A stretch of DNA of 64,000 nt. Source: Fidelibacterota bacterium. Lineage in GTDB: Bacteria > Fidelibacterota > Fidelibacteria > Fidelibacterales > Fidelibacteraceae. Of this stretch, positions 46,654-55,356 are shown one piece after another. The stretch covers positions 17,164 to 81,163 of the forward strand of contig JAQUPD010000005.1 in assembly GCA_028716785.1 (NCBI GenBank), read 5' to 3'. Within the stretch, counting starts at the first letter, position 1. Every line of letters begins with the position of its first letter. The notes beneath the pieces are model-generated. The model was not told the origin of the DNA and ran no database searches. It saw only the letters and a list, made by a program, of their open reading frames with translations. The translations under genes were made by a program, and so were the position numbers.

Positions 46654-47747
46654 TGTATTACATCATTCATATTGATACAGCGAAAACATGGCGAGGTGGC
46701 CAGCAGCAAGTGGCCTATTTACATGAAGGACTTATTGACAAGGGGATCAAATCTCTTGTGGTTTGTCCGCCTGAATCACGTTTAAAAAAATGGTGTGTTG
46801 ATCATCAACTACCTTATACATCTCTTCCTCTTAAAGGGGAATATGATCTCTATTCAGCTTATCAACTGGCAAAAATAATTCCACAAAAAAACAAAACGAT
46901 TCTTCATGCTCATGATGCCCATGCCCTGATGATTGCCTTATGGGTGGATGTCTTTGCTAAAAAAACACCTAGCATTGTGGCCTCTCGCCGGGTTGATTTT
47001 CCATTAAAGGGGAATAAAATTAGGCAATTGAAATATCAGACACCCCGCCTAGACAAAATAATTTGCATTAGTCAAGCAATTTTACGCATAATGCAAGCGC
47101 ATGATATTCCGGACGATAAGTTAACTGTTATTCCTTCTGGGATTGATATTCATAAATTTGATGCAATTTCACGGGATAAAACCTTTTGGGATACGTTTGG
47201 TATTCCTCAAAATCACCGGATTGTATCTACAGTTGCAGCACTAACTGGTCATAAGGATTATCCCAATTTGTTGGAAGCAGCTGCAGTGGTTTTGCAAAAA
47301 TATCCTGCTGTAACATTTGTTATTGTGGGAAATGGAGAACAAGCGGATGCCATTCATGCTCTGACAGAGGGAAAAGGATTGAAGGATCATGTTATTTTTA
47401 CGGGATTTCGGACTGATGTGGGGTATTTTTTAAAAAACAGTGATCTCTTCGTTTTACCTTCGAAAAAAGAAGGAATGGGAACAAGTATATTGGATGCTGA
47501 AGCGGCAGGTCTACCAGTTATTGGAACGGATGCAGGTGGTATTCCAGAAGTTATCCGACATGAACAGAATGGACTTATTGTACCCAAACAAAATCCTGAA
47601 GCCTTGGCAAATGCTATTCTGTCACTTCTTGAAAATGATAAAAAACGGCAAGCCTTTGGACAAAAAAGTCTAGATGTTGTCCGTGATTTTGATATTAAAT
47701 TAACAATAAAAAAGCACATAACACTCTATGAAACAATCCTTAAATAA
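46653..47747 (+). CDS. Glycosyltransferase family 4 protein
   Basis: This 364-residue GT-B enzyme has an N-terminal acceptor half with KTWRGGQQQVAYLHEGL and a donor half with IVSTVAALTGHKDYPNLLEA. The acidic block FVLPSKKEGMGTSILDAEA near 265-283 (E-x7-E nucleotide-sugar motif) and GLPVIGTDAGGIPEVI follow. Members of this type add hexoses to LPS core or other envelope glycans. It starts on the stop of the previous gene (TAATG). Confidence 0.9.
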   Translation: MYYIIHIDTAKTWRGGQQQVAYLHEGLIDKGIKSLVVCPPESRLKKWCVDHQLPYTSLPLKGEYDLYSAYQLAKIIPQKNKTILHAHDAHALMIALWVDVFAKKTPSIVASRRVDFPLKGNKIRQLKYQTPRLDKIICISQAILRIMQAHDIPDDKLTVIPSGIDIHKFDAISRDKTFWDTFGIPQNHRIVSTVAALTGHKDYPNLLEAAAVVLQKYPAVTFVIVGNGEQADAIHALTEGKGLKDHVIFTGFRTDVGYFLKNSDLFVLPSKKEGMGTSILDAEAAGLPVIGTDAGGIPEVIRHEQNGLIVPKQNPEALANAILSLLENDKKRQAFGQKSLDVVRDFDIKLTIKKHITLYETILK

Positions 47748-48756
47748 TTTTAATCCTTCCCATATTTTAATTATTCAAACAGCGTTTATTGGCGATGTTG
47801 TTATGTCTACCCCAACGATACAAGCAATCTGCGATCAGTGGCCTGATGCAGACATTGATCTGTTAACACGTCCAGAATCAGCAATCCTTTTTTCAAGACA
47901 TCCACGAATCCGTCGGGTCTATACCCTTGATAAATCCAACAACAGAAAGAAATATACATCCTTAAAAGAAAAAGTCCGCGAACTCCGTCCTAATTCTTAC
48001 GATCTTGCCTTTTCGATTCAAGGAAGTCTTACTTCGTCCCTCCTAATGATTTTGTGTGGTATAAAACGTCGTGTTGGGTTTTATGATCAAAAATTTTTAA
48101 CACGAAAGGTTAAACCACCCAAAGGGCTTCATGTCCGTAAAAGATATTTAACCCTTCTTGAACCCTTTACAGACCGAAAATTTTCGGATGAAACCTTTCT
48201 CTATTTAAGGCAAGAGGATTTTGAAAAAGCAGAAAAAATTATTCAATCTTTGCATGCTCCTGCAAAAAAAATCCTTAGCTTTGCTCCTGGATCAATCCGC
48301 GAGACAAAAAAGTGGCCTGCGTCATATTGGACGGAATTGTTACTTTTGGTAAAAGATAAAAATTTTGATGTTGTGTTTATCGGGAGTGCTGCTGAGCGCG
48401 ATTTGTGTTCATCTATTATTCAACATGCTAACGTAGAGGCATATAATGCTGCAGGAGAATTAAATGTGCTTGAATCTGCCGCACTGATTCAAAAAGTGGC
48501 ATTGTTGGTTTGTAATGATAGTGCTCCCCTTCACCTTGGAAATGCTGTGAATACGCCCGTTTATGCATTTTTCGGCCCTACTGTAAAAGCATTTGGTTGC
48601 TACCCCTATCGTGACCATGATAAAGTTTTTGAAATTAACCTCGATTGTCGCCCCTGTGGAAAACATGGCCACAATCGCTGCCCCAAAAAACATTTTAAAT
48701 GTATGATAGAACAATATCCCGAAACAATAGCAAAAGATATTATTGAAAGATTTTGA
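47728..48756 (+). CDS. LPS heptosyltransferase-type glycosyltransferase (GT9)
   Basis: This 342-residue GT9 protein has HILIIQTAFIGDVVMSTPTI at the N terminus and FAPGSIRETKKWP near 178-190. SAALIQKVALLVCNDSAPLHLGNAV near 247-271 is followed by FFGPT. These are the signature blocks of ADP-heptose:LPS heptosyltransferases (WaaC/WaaF/RfaQ). A cysteine-rich tail, CRPCGKHGHNRCPKKHFKC, is present near the end, as in many relatives. It overlaps the GT4 gene by 20 bases. Which heptose it adds is not clear. Confidence 0.9.
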   Translation: MKQSLNNFNPSHILIIQTAFIGDVVMSTPTIQAICDQWPDADIDLLTRPESAILFSRHPRIRRVYTLDKSNNRKKYTSLKEKVRELRPNSYDLAFSIQGSLTSSLLMILCGIKRRVGFYDQKFLTRKVKPPKGLHVRKRYLTLLEPFTDRKFSDETFLYLRQEDFEKAEKIIQSLHAPAKKILSFAPGSIRETKKWPASYWTELLLLVKDKNFDVVFIGSAAERDLCSSIIQHANVEAYNAAGELNVLESAALIQKVALLVCNDSAPLHLGNAVNTPVYAFFGPTVKAFGCYPYRDHDKVFEINLDCRPCGKHGHNRCPKKHFKCMIEQYPETIAKDIIERF

Positions 48757-49804
48757 CCACATAAACAATAAAAAAATTATAATTCTCACGGGGGATAATA
48801 ATTTTTACGGACAGACCCGAAAACCATGGGTTTCAATGAATGTTATGGCAATAAAAGAAAGACTTTCACACTACTCTTATGAGGTAAACATTTATAATAT
48901 TCAGGATGTTTTCAATAAAAAAATAACCTTGGAAAATGAAATTATCTTATACAGTTTTAGCCAGAAACCCAATGTTCGTCAATATATCATAGATGTTTTA
49001 ACATTTTTAAATAAAAACAACACAATAATTCCCTCTTTAGACCTGCTTTATTGTCATGAAAATAAAGGATATCAAAAAATTTATAAAGAAATGTGTGGTC
49101 TTACAGGATTAAAGGCTTGGTATTTTTCAAGTCTGAAAGAAATTGATAATTATAATATTCCTTATCCAATTATTTTAAAAACAATAACAGGTTCTAATGG
49201 GAAGGGTGTTTTTTTGATTCAAAATCGGCGTGACTTGGAGAAACGCCTTAAAAAATTAAGTAAAATTGAATTTTTAAAATCTTTTGATTTATTCAGACGT
49301 CACTATTTTCGCAAGAAAACATTTCCAGAGTATCCCAACCATAATGATTATGAAGATTATTTGCAATATAAAGAATACATTACAAAAAACGAGAATTTTA
49401 TACTTCAAGAATTTGTACCGGGTTTAACATACGACTACCGAATTCTGGCTCTTGAAGGAAAATATTTTGCAATGAAACGTCATACCCGCGAGGGAGACTT
49501 TAGAGCCAGTGGTACTAAAATATTTGATTTTACATTTAATCCTGAGGATGCATTACTAAACTGTGCTGAAAAGGTCTATAATCACCTAGATAGTCCTTTT
49601 TTATCGATGGATATTGTATTTAATGGTCATGAGTATTTTCTTATTGAATTTCAGGCATCTCATTTTGGAGTAAGTGCCATATTAAAATCAAAAGGATATT
49701 ATACAAGAATAAAAAATGAATGGCGTTTTGTTAAAGAAAAATTAAATGTTGAATATGAAATTGCTGATGCTTTGGACCGTTACATATTAAAGCATAAAAT
49801 ATGA
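48743..49804 (+). CDS. ATP-grasp enzyme of the envelope glycan cluster
   Basis: This 353-residue protein has the ATP-grasp layout. An N-terminal Rossmann-like part leads to YPIILKTITGSNGKGVFLI near 143-161 (ATP-binding Lys and glycine loop), NFILQEFVPGLTYDYRIL near 221-238, and MDIVFNGHEYFLIEFQ near 289-304 with metal-binding acids. ATP-grasp enzymes make amide or ester bonds via acyl-phosphates; RimK and YheCD are relatives in fold. The target cannot be told. The start seems to be TTG 48743, inside the end of the GT9 gene. Its place, between a heptosyltransferase and a CDP-glycerol transferase-like gene, suggests it adds an amino acid or a similar group to the glycan. Confidence 0.75.
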   Translation: MKDFDHINNKKIIILTGDNNFYGQTRKPWVSMNVMAIKERLSHYSYEVNIYNIQDVFNKKITLENEIILYSFSQKPNVRQYIIDVLTFLNKNNTIIPSLDLLYCHENKGYQKIYKEMCGLTGLKAWYFSSLKEIDNYNIPYPIILKTITGSNGKGVFLIQNRRDLEKRLKKLSKIEFLKSFDLFRRHYFRKKTFPEYPNHNDYEDYLQYKEYITKNENFILQEFVPGLTYDYRILALEGKYFAMKRHTREGDFRASGTKIFDFTFNPEDALLNCAEKVYNHLDSPFLSMDIVFNGHEYFLIEFQASHFGVSAILKSKGYYTRIKNEWRFVKEKLNVEYEIADALDRYILKHKI

Positions 49805-49807
49805 TCT

Positions 49808-50860
49808 ATGGTTTTTTCATCCTATTTCAATAAAATTCCTTATGTCATCATGTGGCATATTGCAAAACACAGGAAAAGACTTATAAACTGTGTTGCTTAC
49901 TGTGCAGAACCATTAGATTATTTTATTTTGGCACCTGTAATTAATTATTTAGATCGGCCTTGTGTTTTTGTGGCAAAAAATCGTGAGACAGCGAATTTCT
50001 TAAAAAAAAGGGGATATTCTCCTTTAAAAATGCCTGTTTTTCCTGAAACTGTCCTTATGGCACGACATAGTGCTTGGAAATTTCCAGTGAAATCGATTCA
50101 TCGTTTTGGATTCCGCCATGGGCCTTATCATTTTAAAACATTTACGTCGCCAAAAAATTATCATGCTTTTACCCTTTTTTTTCTCACATCACCTACAGAA
50201 GAAAAAGAAGCCCGTGAAGTGGGAATTAAAAATGGTGTGGCTATTGGCTATCCGAAATTGGATCCAGCATTTGATGGTACATGGACTCAATCAGAGGGAA
50301 CACGTGAGAGTCCACTCGAAATATTTCGCCGTAAAACCTTTCCAAATAACCATAACCCAATACTTCTTTTCAGCGCAACTTGGGATAAATCGGGCATGTC
50401 TGCCATTAACCTTTGGTATCACCGACTTACTGAACTCACTCACGATTTCAAGGTTTGTGTCACCTTACATCCTTGGATGTCTAAAAAAATTTATGACACC
50501 ATTCAAAAGATGTCCGATGTTTACCTTGTTTCCCAAGATAACCTACTTCCTGTCATGCTACTAGCTGACCTGACAATAAGCGATACCAGTTCTATCATTG
50601 GTGAATTTATTGCTTTAGATAAGCGAATTATCACGTTTAAAAGTCACGAAGCCCCACGCAAACCCAAAGAATTAGAAGATATTTTACAAAAAGCAGGCTA
50701 TGGGGTAGAAACCTTTGAGGAATTAAAAAAAGTGCTTCTTACTTATCTTTCAGGAGATGATCCATATCAGGAATCACGTCGTGAACTTCGAGACATGATG
50801 TTTTGCAATTTAGGAACAGCGGGTAAAAAAGCAGCTGAGATAATTAATAAATATTTATAA
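49808..50860 (+). CDS. CDP-glycerol glycerophosphotransferase-like protein
   Basis: This 350-residue protein carries the blocks of the TagB/TagF family. HRFGFRHGPYHF near 98-109 has the family HG(P/H) pair, GVAIGYPKLDPAF near 138-150, ILLFSATWDKSG near 178-189, and a donor-binding DLTISDTSSIIGEFIALDK near 257-275. In Gram-positive bacteria such proteins transfer glycerol phosphate to wall teichoic acid; in Gram-negatives relatives add phospho-groups to capsule or LPS. It starts four bases after the ATP-grasp gene and ends the cluster. Confidence 0.75.
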   Translation: MVFSSYFNKIPYVIMWHIAKHRKRLINCVAYCAEPLDYFILAPVINYLDRPCVFVAKNRETANFLKKRGYSPLKMPVFPETVLMARHSAWKFPVKSIHRFGFRHGPYHFKTFTSPKNYHAFTLFFLTSPTEEKEAREVGIKNGVAIGYPKLDPAFDGTWTQSEGTRESPLEIFRRKTFPNNHNPILLFSATWDKSGMSAINLWYHRLTELTHDFKVCVTLHPWMSKKIYDTIQKMSDVYLVSQDNLLPVMLLADLTISDTSSIIGEFIALDKRIITFKSHEAPRKPKELEDILQKAGYGVETFEELKKVLLTYLSGDDPYQESRRELRDMMFCNLGTAGKKAAEIINKYL

Positions 50861-50950
50861 TAATGTATTCTAGTCCAAATCGTTACATGTATTTTGAGAT
50901 AAATCTGTAAGATTTAAAGAAAAGACAACTCAATAATTAAAGGAAGATTC

Positions 50951-51397
50951 TTATAATATTTTTTCCATTCGGTAGAATTTTTCAGGTTTTGAGGCTAACA
51001 TTTTAGCCCAATAATATCCAATAAAACCGCCTGCTATTAATCCGATAAGGCCAAGGATAAATTGATAAAGTTCCACAGGAAAAGAAAGGGTATGTGGACG
51101 AAAAAAATATCCGGCAAGGAGTCCACCAATAAAACCTATCCCAGGAATTCCATATTGAAGAGTTGATAATTTTATGAGGAAGGAAGATGTTTCAGTAAGT
51201 TCGACGAGATCACCGGGTTTCGCATTTAGTTCATTAAGGACGGGAATCTTTACGGGTTTATTTCGTTCTTTTAGTGGTTTTACTGGAAAAAGGGGGAGAG
51301 AGTAGTGAGAGGGGGAGCGTTGAGGAAGCACGAGAACAATAGCATAATGACCATCGAGTGATTCAACTTTTGCATTCGTTTGGGCGGTAATTGCCAT
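50951..51397 (-). CDS. rseC: RseC/SoxR-reducing-system-like protein
   Basis: This 148-residue protein has the RseC architecture: an N-terminal beta domain, KPGDLVELTETSSFLIKLS, then two membrane helices (GIPGIGFIGGLLAGYFF and a second of about 20 residues) and a short cytosolic tail. RseC is linked to Rnf complexes and to SoxR reduction in gamma-proteobacteria. The usual N-terminal cysteine cluster is absent here. The start overlaps the rnfB stop (TAATG), so it is the last gene of the rnf operon. Confidence 0.75.
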   Translation of the reverse strand: MAITAQTNAKVESLDGHYAIVLVLPQRSPSHYSLPLFPVKPLKERNKPVKIPVLNELNAKPGDLVELTETSSFLIKLSTLQYGIPGIGFIGGLLAGYFFRPHTLSFPVELYQFILGLIGLIAGGFIGYYWAKMLASKPEKFYRMEKIL

Positions 51398-52215
51398 TAA
51401 GTAGTTCCTTCCTCATCCAGGCTTACCAGCACGTGATTGGGACATTTTTGTGTTGGGAGATCGGCTTTATTACCCCATTTTTCATAATTAAAGTGGGCGA
51501 GGCCATTTTCGAGATACATCATATTTTCGCCTGCTTCACGAACGCAAATACCGCATCCAATACAGGCACGGGTACATACCAATCGCGAGTATTTCCCGGC
51601 GTCTTGGTTTCGGCATTTTACAAAAACACGATGGCTAATAGGGTGCATTTCTATAATATTGCGTGGACACGCTTCGGCACACTTACCACATCCTACACAT
51701 TTATCTTCAATAACAACTGGCAACCGGTTTTCATTCATGTATATTGCATCGAACATACAGGCAGACACGCAGTCGCCAAATCCAAGGCAACCCCATTCAC
51801 AGAGCTTCATAGCACCCCCACTAATATGGGCTGCTACACAAGATTTAAGGCCTAAATATTCGCCTTTTATGGCCATTTCATTTAATCCACCCTGACAGAG
51901 AACGCGAGCTTTAAGGGGTTCACCTGCTTCGACTTCAACGCCAAGAATTTTTGCAATTTCGTTAGCGGTTCCAACACCCCCAACAGGACATCCATTAAGG
52001 GGGGCATTTCCTTTAACGACATTTTCGGCAAAATTCATGCATCCTGCAAAACCACAGCCGCCACAATTTGCTCCAGGCAACACGTCGTTTATCTGAGCAA
52101 TACGAGGATCTTCTTCAACATGGAGCTTCTTATTGGCAATCGCTAATCCTGTGGCAAAAATCAATCCGATTCCTCCCATTCCCCCCATGGAAATCAATAT
52201 GGCACTTAAATCCAT
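51397..52215 (-). CDS. rnfB: Electron transport complex subunit RnfB
   Basis: This 272-residue Fe-S subunit receives electrons from ferredoxin. An N-terminal membrane helix is followed by LPGANCGGCGFAGCMNFAE near 50-68 with the Fe-S motif common to RnfB. Two ferredoxin-type 4Fe-4S sites follow: CVGCGKCAEACP near 168-179 and CIGCGICVREAGE near 212-224, with an extra Cys-rich loop between (CEWGCLGFGDCVSAC). It lies nine bases after the small Cys-rich gene, with the rest of the complex upstream. Confidence 0.95.
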   Translation of the reverse strand: MDLSAILISMGGMGGIGLIFATGLAIANKKLHVEEDPRIAQINDVLPGANCGGCGFAGCMNFAENVVKGNAPLNGCPVGGVGTANEIAKILGVEVEAGEPLKARVLCQGGLNEMAIKGEYLGLKSCVAAHISGGAMKLCEWGCLGFGDCVSACMFDAIYMNENRLPVVIEDKCVGCGKCAEACPRNIIEMHPISHRVFVKCRNQDAGKYSRLVCTRACIGCGICVREAGENMMYLENGLAHFNYEKWGNKADLPTQKCPNHVLVSLDEEGTT

Positions 52216-52224
52216 AGCTATTCC

Positions 52225-52437
52225 TTATTTATCCATTTTTGTTTTGGCTGGGTTTATTGAACATCCTGTAATTCCACAAGAGCTACAAAGACTTTCTGAC
52301 GGCAGGCAATCATCTTCTTTGGTCTCTTTGCTTTTCTTCCGATAATAGGTTTTATTCATCATTACCATGGCAAGGGAATAAATGAGTCCAATTGCAACCA
52401 TGACAAGAATTGGTTTTATAATTGTTGTAATATTCAT
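52225..52437 (-). CDS. Small Cys-rich membrane protein in the rnf operon
   Basis: This 70-residue protein has one N-terminal membrane helix (IIKPILVMVAIGLIYSLAMV) and a charged cytosolic tail with four cysteines, three in LCSSCGITGC, which could bind a small Fe-S or metal site. The ATG is preceded by AAGGAGTG with good spacing, so it is a real gene. It lies between rnfA and rnfB, 54 and 9 bases from them, and is shorter than any standard Rnf subunit. It resembles FeoB-associated Cys-rich proteins in layout only. I do not recognise it. Confidence 0.75.
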   Translation of the reverse strand: MNITTIIKPILVMVAIGLIYSLAMVMMNKTYYRKKSKETKEDDCLPSESLCSSCGITGCSINPAKTKMDK

Positions 52438-52490
52438 GACACTCCTTTCTCACTTGTCCCTTGTGAACGGCTATTCACGAAATTTTGTTT

Positions 52491-53063
52491 CTATATTAAT
52501 CCTGCAAAGCCCATAAAGGCAAGGGCAAGGCTACCGGCAATAATCATGGTAATAGCTGCACCCTGAAACTGTTTTGGGACGTCCGCTAATTCGAGCTCCT
52601 CCCGGATTCCAGCCATAATGACTAAGGCGAGAGTAAAACCAGCTCCAGCTCCGATGCTGTATATCAAACTTTCCATAAAAGAATAGTTTCTAAGGACAGA
52701 AATCAATGCCAGGCCTAAGATGGCACAGTTTGTTGTTATGAGAGGAAGAAAAATTCCTAAGGAATCATAAAGGGGTTTACTCACTTTGCGAATAAACATT
52801 TCTACAAGTTGCACTAAGGACGCAATAACGAGAATGAACGACACATACTGAAGAATTTCAAGATTGTATGGGACAAGAAGAAGGTGGTATATAAGCCAGG
52901 TAACAACAGCGGTTATTGTCATGACAAAGGTTACAGCCATTCCCATACTTACAGCAGAATCCAATCGTTTAGAAACGCCCACAAAGGGACAAATCCCTAA
53001 AAACTGGCTTAAAACAAAGTTGTTTACAATGGCTGCTGAGATAAAAATAACAATAAGATTCAT
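52491..53063 (-). CDS. rnfA: Electron transport complex subunit RnfA
   Basis: This 190-residue integral membrane subunit has six helices. FVLSQFLGICPFVGVSKRL near 16-34 and PLITTNCAILGLALI near 107-121 are signature segments with the Cys residues that hold the Fe-S center between RnfA and RnfE. ATG is preceded by AGGAGG. It overlaps rnfE by four bases. Confidence 0.94.
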   Translation of the reverse strand: MNLIVIFISAAIVNNFVLSQFLGICPFVGVSKRLDSAVSMGMAVTFVMTITAVVTWLIYHLLLVPYNLEILQYVSFILVIASLVQLVEMFIRKVSKPLYDSLGIFLPLITTNCAILGLALISVLRNYSFMESLIYSIGAGAGFTLALVIMAGIREELELADVPKQFQGAAITMIIAGSLALAFMGFAGLI

Positions 53064-53671
53064 GACCGTTTCCTCCTGTCGTTAATCCAATTTGATGCAC
53101 CAATCATGAGTCCTAAGGTAAGAAACGCACCGGGTGGAAGAATCATGACCATCCAGGGGCTAAAAGAATCCCACATAATTTTAAATCCCATGATTGTTCC
53201 TGACCCCAGCAATTCTCGTATTGTACTGAGAACAATCAAAATCAACGTAAATCCAAGACCCATGCCACAAGCATCCAAAATGGAACGCCCAACATTATTT
53301 TTTGAAGCAAATGCTTCTTGTCGTCCTAGAATTATGCAATTTACAATGATGAGTGGAATAAACGGTCCGAGATTTTTGCTGATTTCTGGATAAAAGGCAG
53401 CGAGAAAACGGTCTGCAATGGTTACAAAGGTGGCTATAATAACAATAAAACTTGCAATTCGGACTTGTTTAGGGATAATGTTTCGTAACAATGAGATAAT
53501 GGTACTCGAACAGACAAGTGTAAAGGAAACTGCAAGTCCCATCGCGATACCGTTTTCAACTGAAGTTGTTACAGCGAGGGTTGGACACAAGCCAAGGAGT
53601 GCAATAAGGATAGGATTTTCTTTCCAGATTCCTTTTGTAAAATCTTCAAGAAGTGATACTTTTTTAGCCAT
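53060..53671 (-). CDS. rnfE: Electron transport complex subunit RnfE
   Basis: This 203-residue integral membrane subunit has six helices, is homologous to RnfA, and inverted relative to it. FTKGIWKENPILIALLGLCPTLAVTTS near the N terminus and FIPLIIVNCIILGRQEAFASKN near 103-124 are family blocks. RnfA and RnfE together carry the membrane-buried Fe-S site. It starts seven bases after rnfG and is part of the single rnf transcript. Confidence 0.95.
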   Translation of the reverse strand: MAKKVSLLEDFTKGIWKENPILIALLGLCPTLAVTTSVENGIAMGLAVSFTLVCSSTIISLLRNIIPKQVRIASFIVIIATFVTIADRFLAAFYPEISKNLGPFIPLIIVNCIILGRQEAFASKNNVGRSILDACGMGLGFTLILIVLSTIRELLGSGTIMGFKIMWDSFSPWMVMILPPGAFLTLGLMIGASNWINDRRKRS

Positions 53672-53678
53672 ATTTCAC

Positions 53679-54260
53679 CTACTCATTTATGGATTCAAAC
53701 GCTGCTTTTGCAGCAGATATTTTTTCATTTAAAATGGTAACCACAGCATTGGAAGAAATAGTTGCTCCTGTGATGGCTTCAATTTCAGAATCTGAACGTG
53801 GTTTTTGGTTTTTAACATACGTTAAATTACCAGTTTTTTTCCCTTTAAATTGATCGGTAAACCAAGTCTCCATGCCTTCCCGAGATGGATCGTAATCAAT
53901 TTTAGTTCCTAAGCCCGGTGTTTCTTTTTGACTCAATATTGCCAAGCCTGTAATATGACTAAAATCGGGAGTCACACCTACCATCATAGAAATAATATCT
54001 TGAAAACCACCCCCTTCAGCCACGAAGGATATACCGGTTATTTCCCCGTTTTTATATCCGATATAAAACGTAAAACCATTTTGTTGTATCTCTTTTCTTT
54101 CATCTGATTCAGGAAGGACTTTTTGGACAGCCTTTTGAATTTCACTTTGTCGATACGCTTCAATTTTTTCAGAAGTAAAACTATCCCAATAGGATAAAAG
54201 TCCACCTGATAGCGCTGAAATAACTGTTAAGACGAGAATCATTTTTGCAGACGTATTCAT
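53679..54260 (-). CDS. rnfG: Electron transport complex subunit RnfG
   Basis: This 193-residue subunit has an N-terminal membrane anchor and an FMN-binding domain on the periplasmic side. The covalent FMN site is the Ser/Thr-Gly-Ala-Thr motif in EAITGATISSNAVV near 161-174, with Thr as phosphoester attachment. YIGYKNGEITGISFVAEGGGF is typical of the domain. It overlaps rnfD by four bases. Confidence 0.94.
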   Translation of the reverse strand: MNTSAKMILVLTVISALSGGLLSYWDSFTSEKIEAYRQSEIQKAVQKVLPESDERKEIQQNGFTFYIGYKNGEITGISFVAEGGGFQDIISMMVGVTPDFSHITGLAILSQKETPGLGTKIDYDPSREGMETWFTDQFKGKKTGNLTYVKNQKPRSDSEIEAITGATISSNAVVTILNEKISAAKAAFESINE

Positions 54261-55354
54261 GCTCGTGCCTCCCCGAAAAATTTCGGACGTGTATAGCGAT
54301 TAATAAGGGGCGTAAGGCCATTCATGATGAGAATAGAATACATAACACCTTCGGGCAATCCTCCAAAAAGCCGAATAATGACTAAGAGAATTCCTGCGCC
54401 GATGCTATAAATCCATGTTCCCTTAATCGTAATGGGTGACGTAACCATATCTGTTGCCATAAAAAAGGCACCAAGTAAAAGTCCACCCGAGAGTAAATGA
54501 AAGAGGGGACTTGGATACGCCGTAGAATCCACTAGCCAAAAAATGCCTCCGAAGAAAGCCACGCTGCCTAAAAAACCAACGGGAATTCGCCAATCAGCAT
54601 GGCGCATCATCAAAAGAAAAATTCCCCCGATTAAAAGAGCAAGAGCTGATGTTTCGCCAAGAGAACCTCCAACATTCCCAAGAAAGAGAGGTTTTAAATC
54701 TGTCACAATATTCTCATATTTAAAAAGGCCAAGAGGTGTTGCTCCTGTAATTGCATCTGCTGACGTAACCCCAGAGTAAGTATGTATATCAGCAAAACGT
54801 GGCAACGTCCAGGTTGTCATTTTAACAGGAAAACTTGCTTGCAAAAAGGCACGTCCTAACAAGGCGGGATTAAAAATATTACACCCTAATCCACCAAAAA
54901 GCTGTTTCCCGATAAAAATTGCAAATACAGAACCTAAAATGCATCCTGAAATGGGAAAAGTTGGCGGAAGGGTTAAGGCTAAAAGAAGACCTGTTAAAAA
55001 AGCACTTCCATCGCTAAGAGTGTCTGGTTGTTTTCGAAGCCGCGTAATAACAAATTCTGTAACCAAGGCTGCCAGAATGGAGGTGGAAATCATATAAATT
55101 GATCTAATTCCAAAAAAGATTACAGAACAAATGATTGTAGGTGAAAGAGCCAGACTCACAAACCACATAATTTTTGGAACACTATCTTTTGTCTGGGAAA
55201 AGGGTGAAGAGGCAAGAATTAAAGGACGCCCTTTGGGTTTATACAGCTTTTCTCGAGGATCCTTTTTAAGTTTTGGCGGTTCTTGGACATTTTTTTGAGT
55301 GTCAAGAATCTGAGCAGAGGCTGTTGTTTCATTCTTTTCCATCTGTTTATCCAT
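54257..55354 (-). CDS. rnfD: Electron transport complex subunit RnfD
   Basis: This 365-residue membrane subunit has about ten helices. The second covalent FMN site is in TSADAITGATPLGLFKYE near 195-212, and LPPTFPISGCILGSVFAIFIGKQLFGGLG is the ion-path region. The N-terminal 45 residues are hydrophilic, charged and longer than in E. coli RnfD. It follows rnfC by two bases. Confidence 0.94.
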   Translation of the reverse strand: MDKQMEKNETTASAQILDTQKNVQEPPKLKKDPREKLYKPKGRPLILASSPFSQTKDSVPKIMWFVSLALSPTIICSVIFFGIRSIYMISTSILAALVTEFVITRLRKQPDTLSDGSAFLTGLLLALTLPPTFPISGCILGSVFAIFIGKQLFGGLGCNIFNPALLGRAFLQASFPVKMTTWTLPRFADIHTYSGVTSADAITGATPLGLFKYENIVTDLKPLFLGNVGGSLGETSALALLIGGIFLLMMRHADWRIPVGFLGSVAFFGGIFWLVDSTAYPSPLFHLLSGGLLLGAFFMATDMVTSPITIKGTWIYSIGAGILLVIIRLFGGLPEGVMYSILIMNGLTPLINRYTRPKFFGEARA

Positions 55355-55356
55355 TA

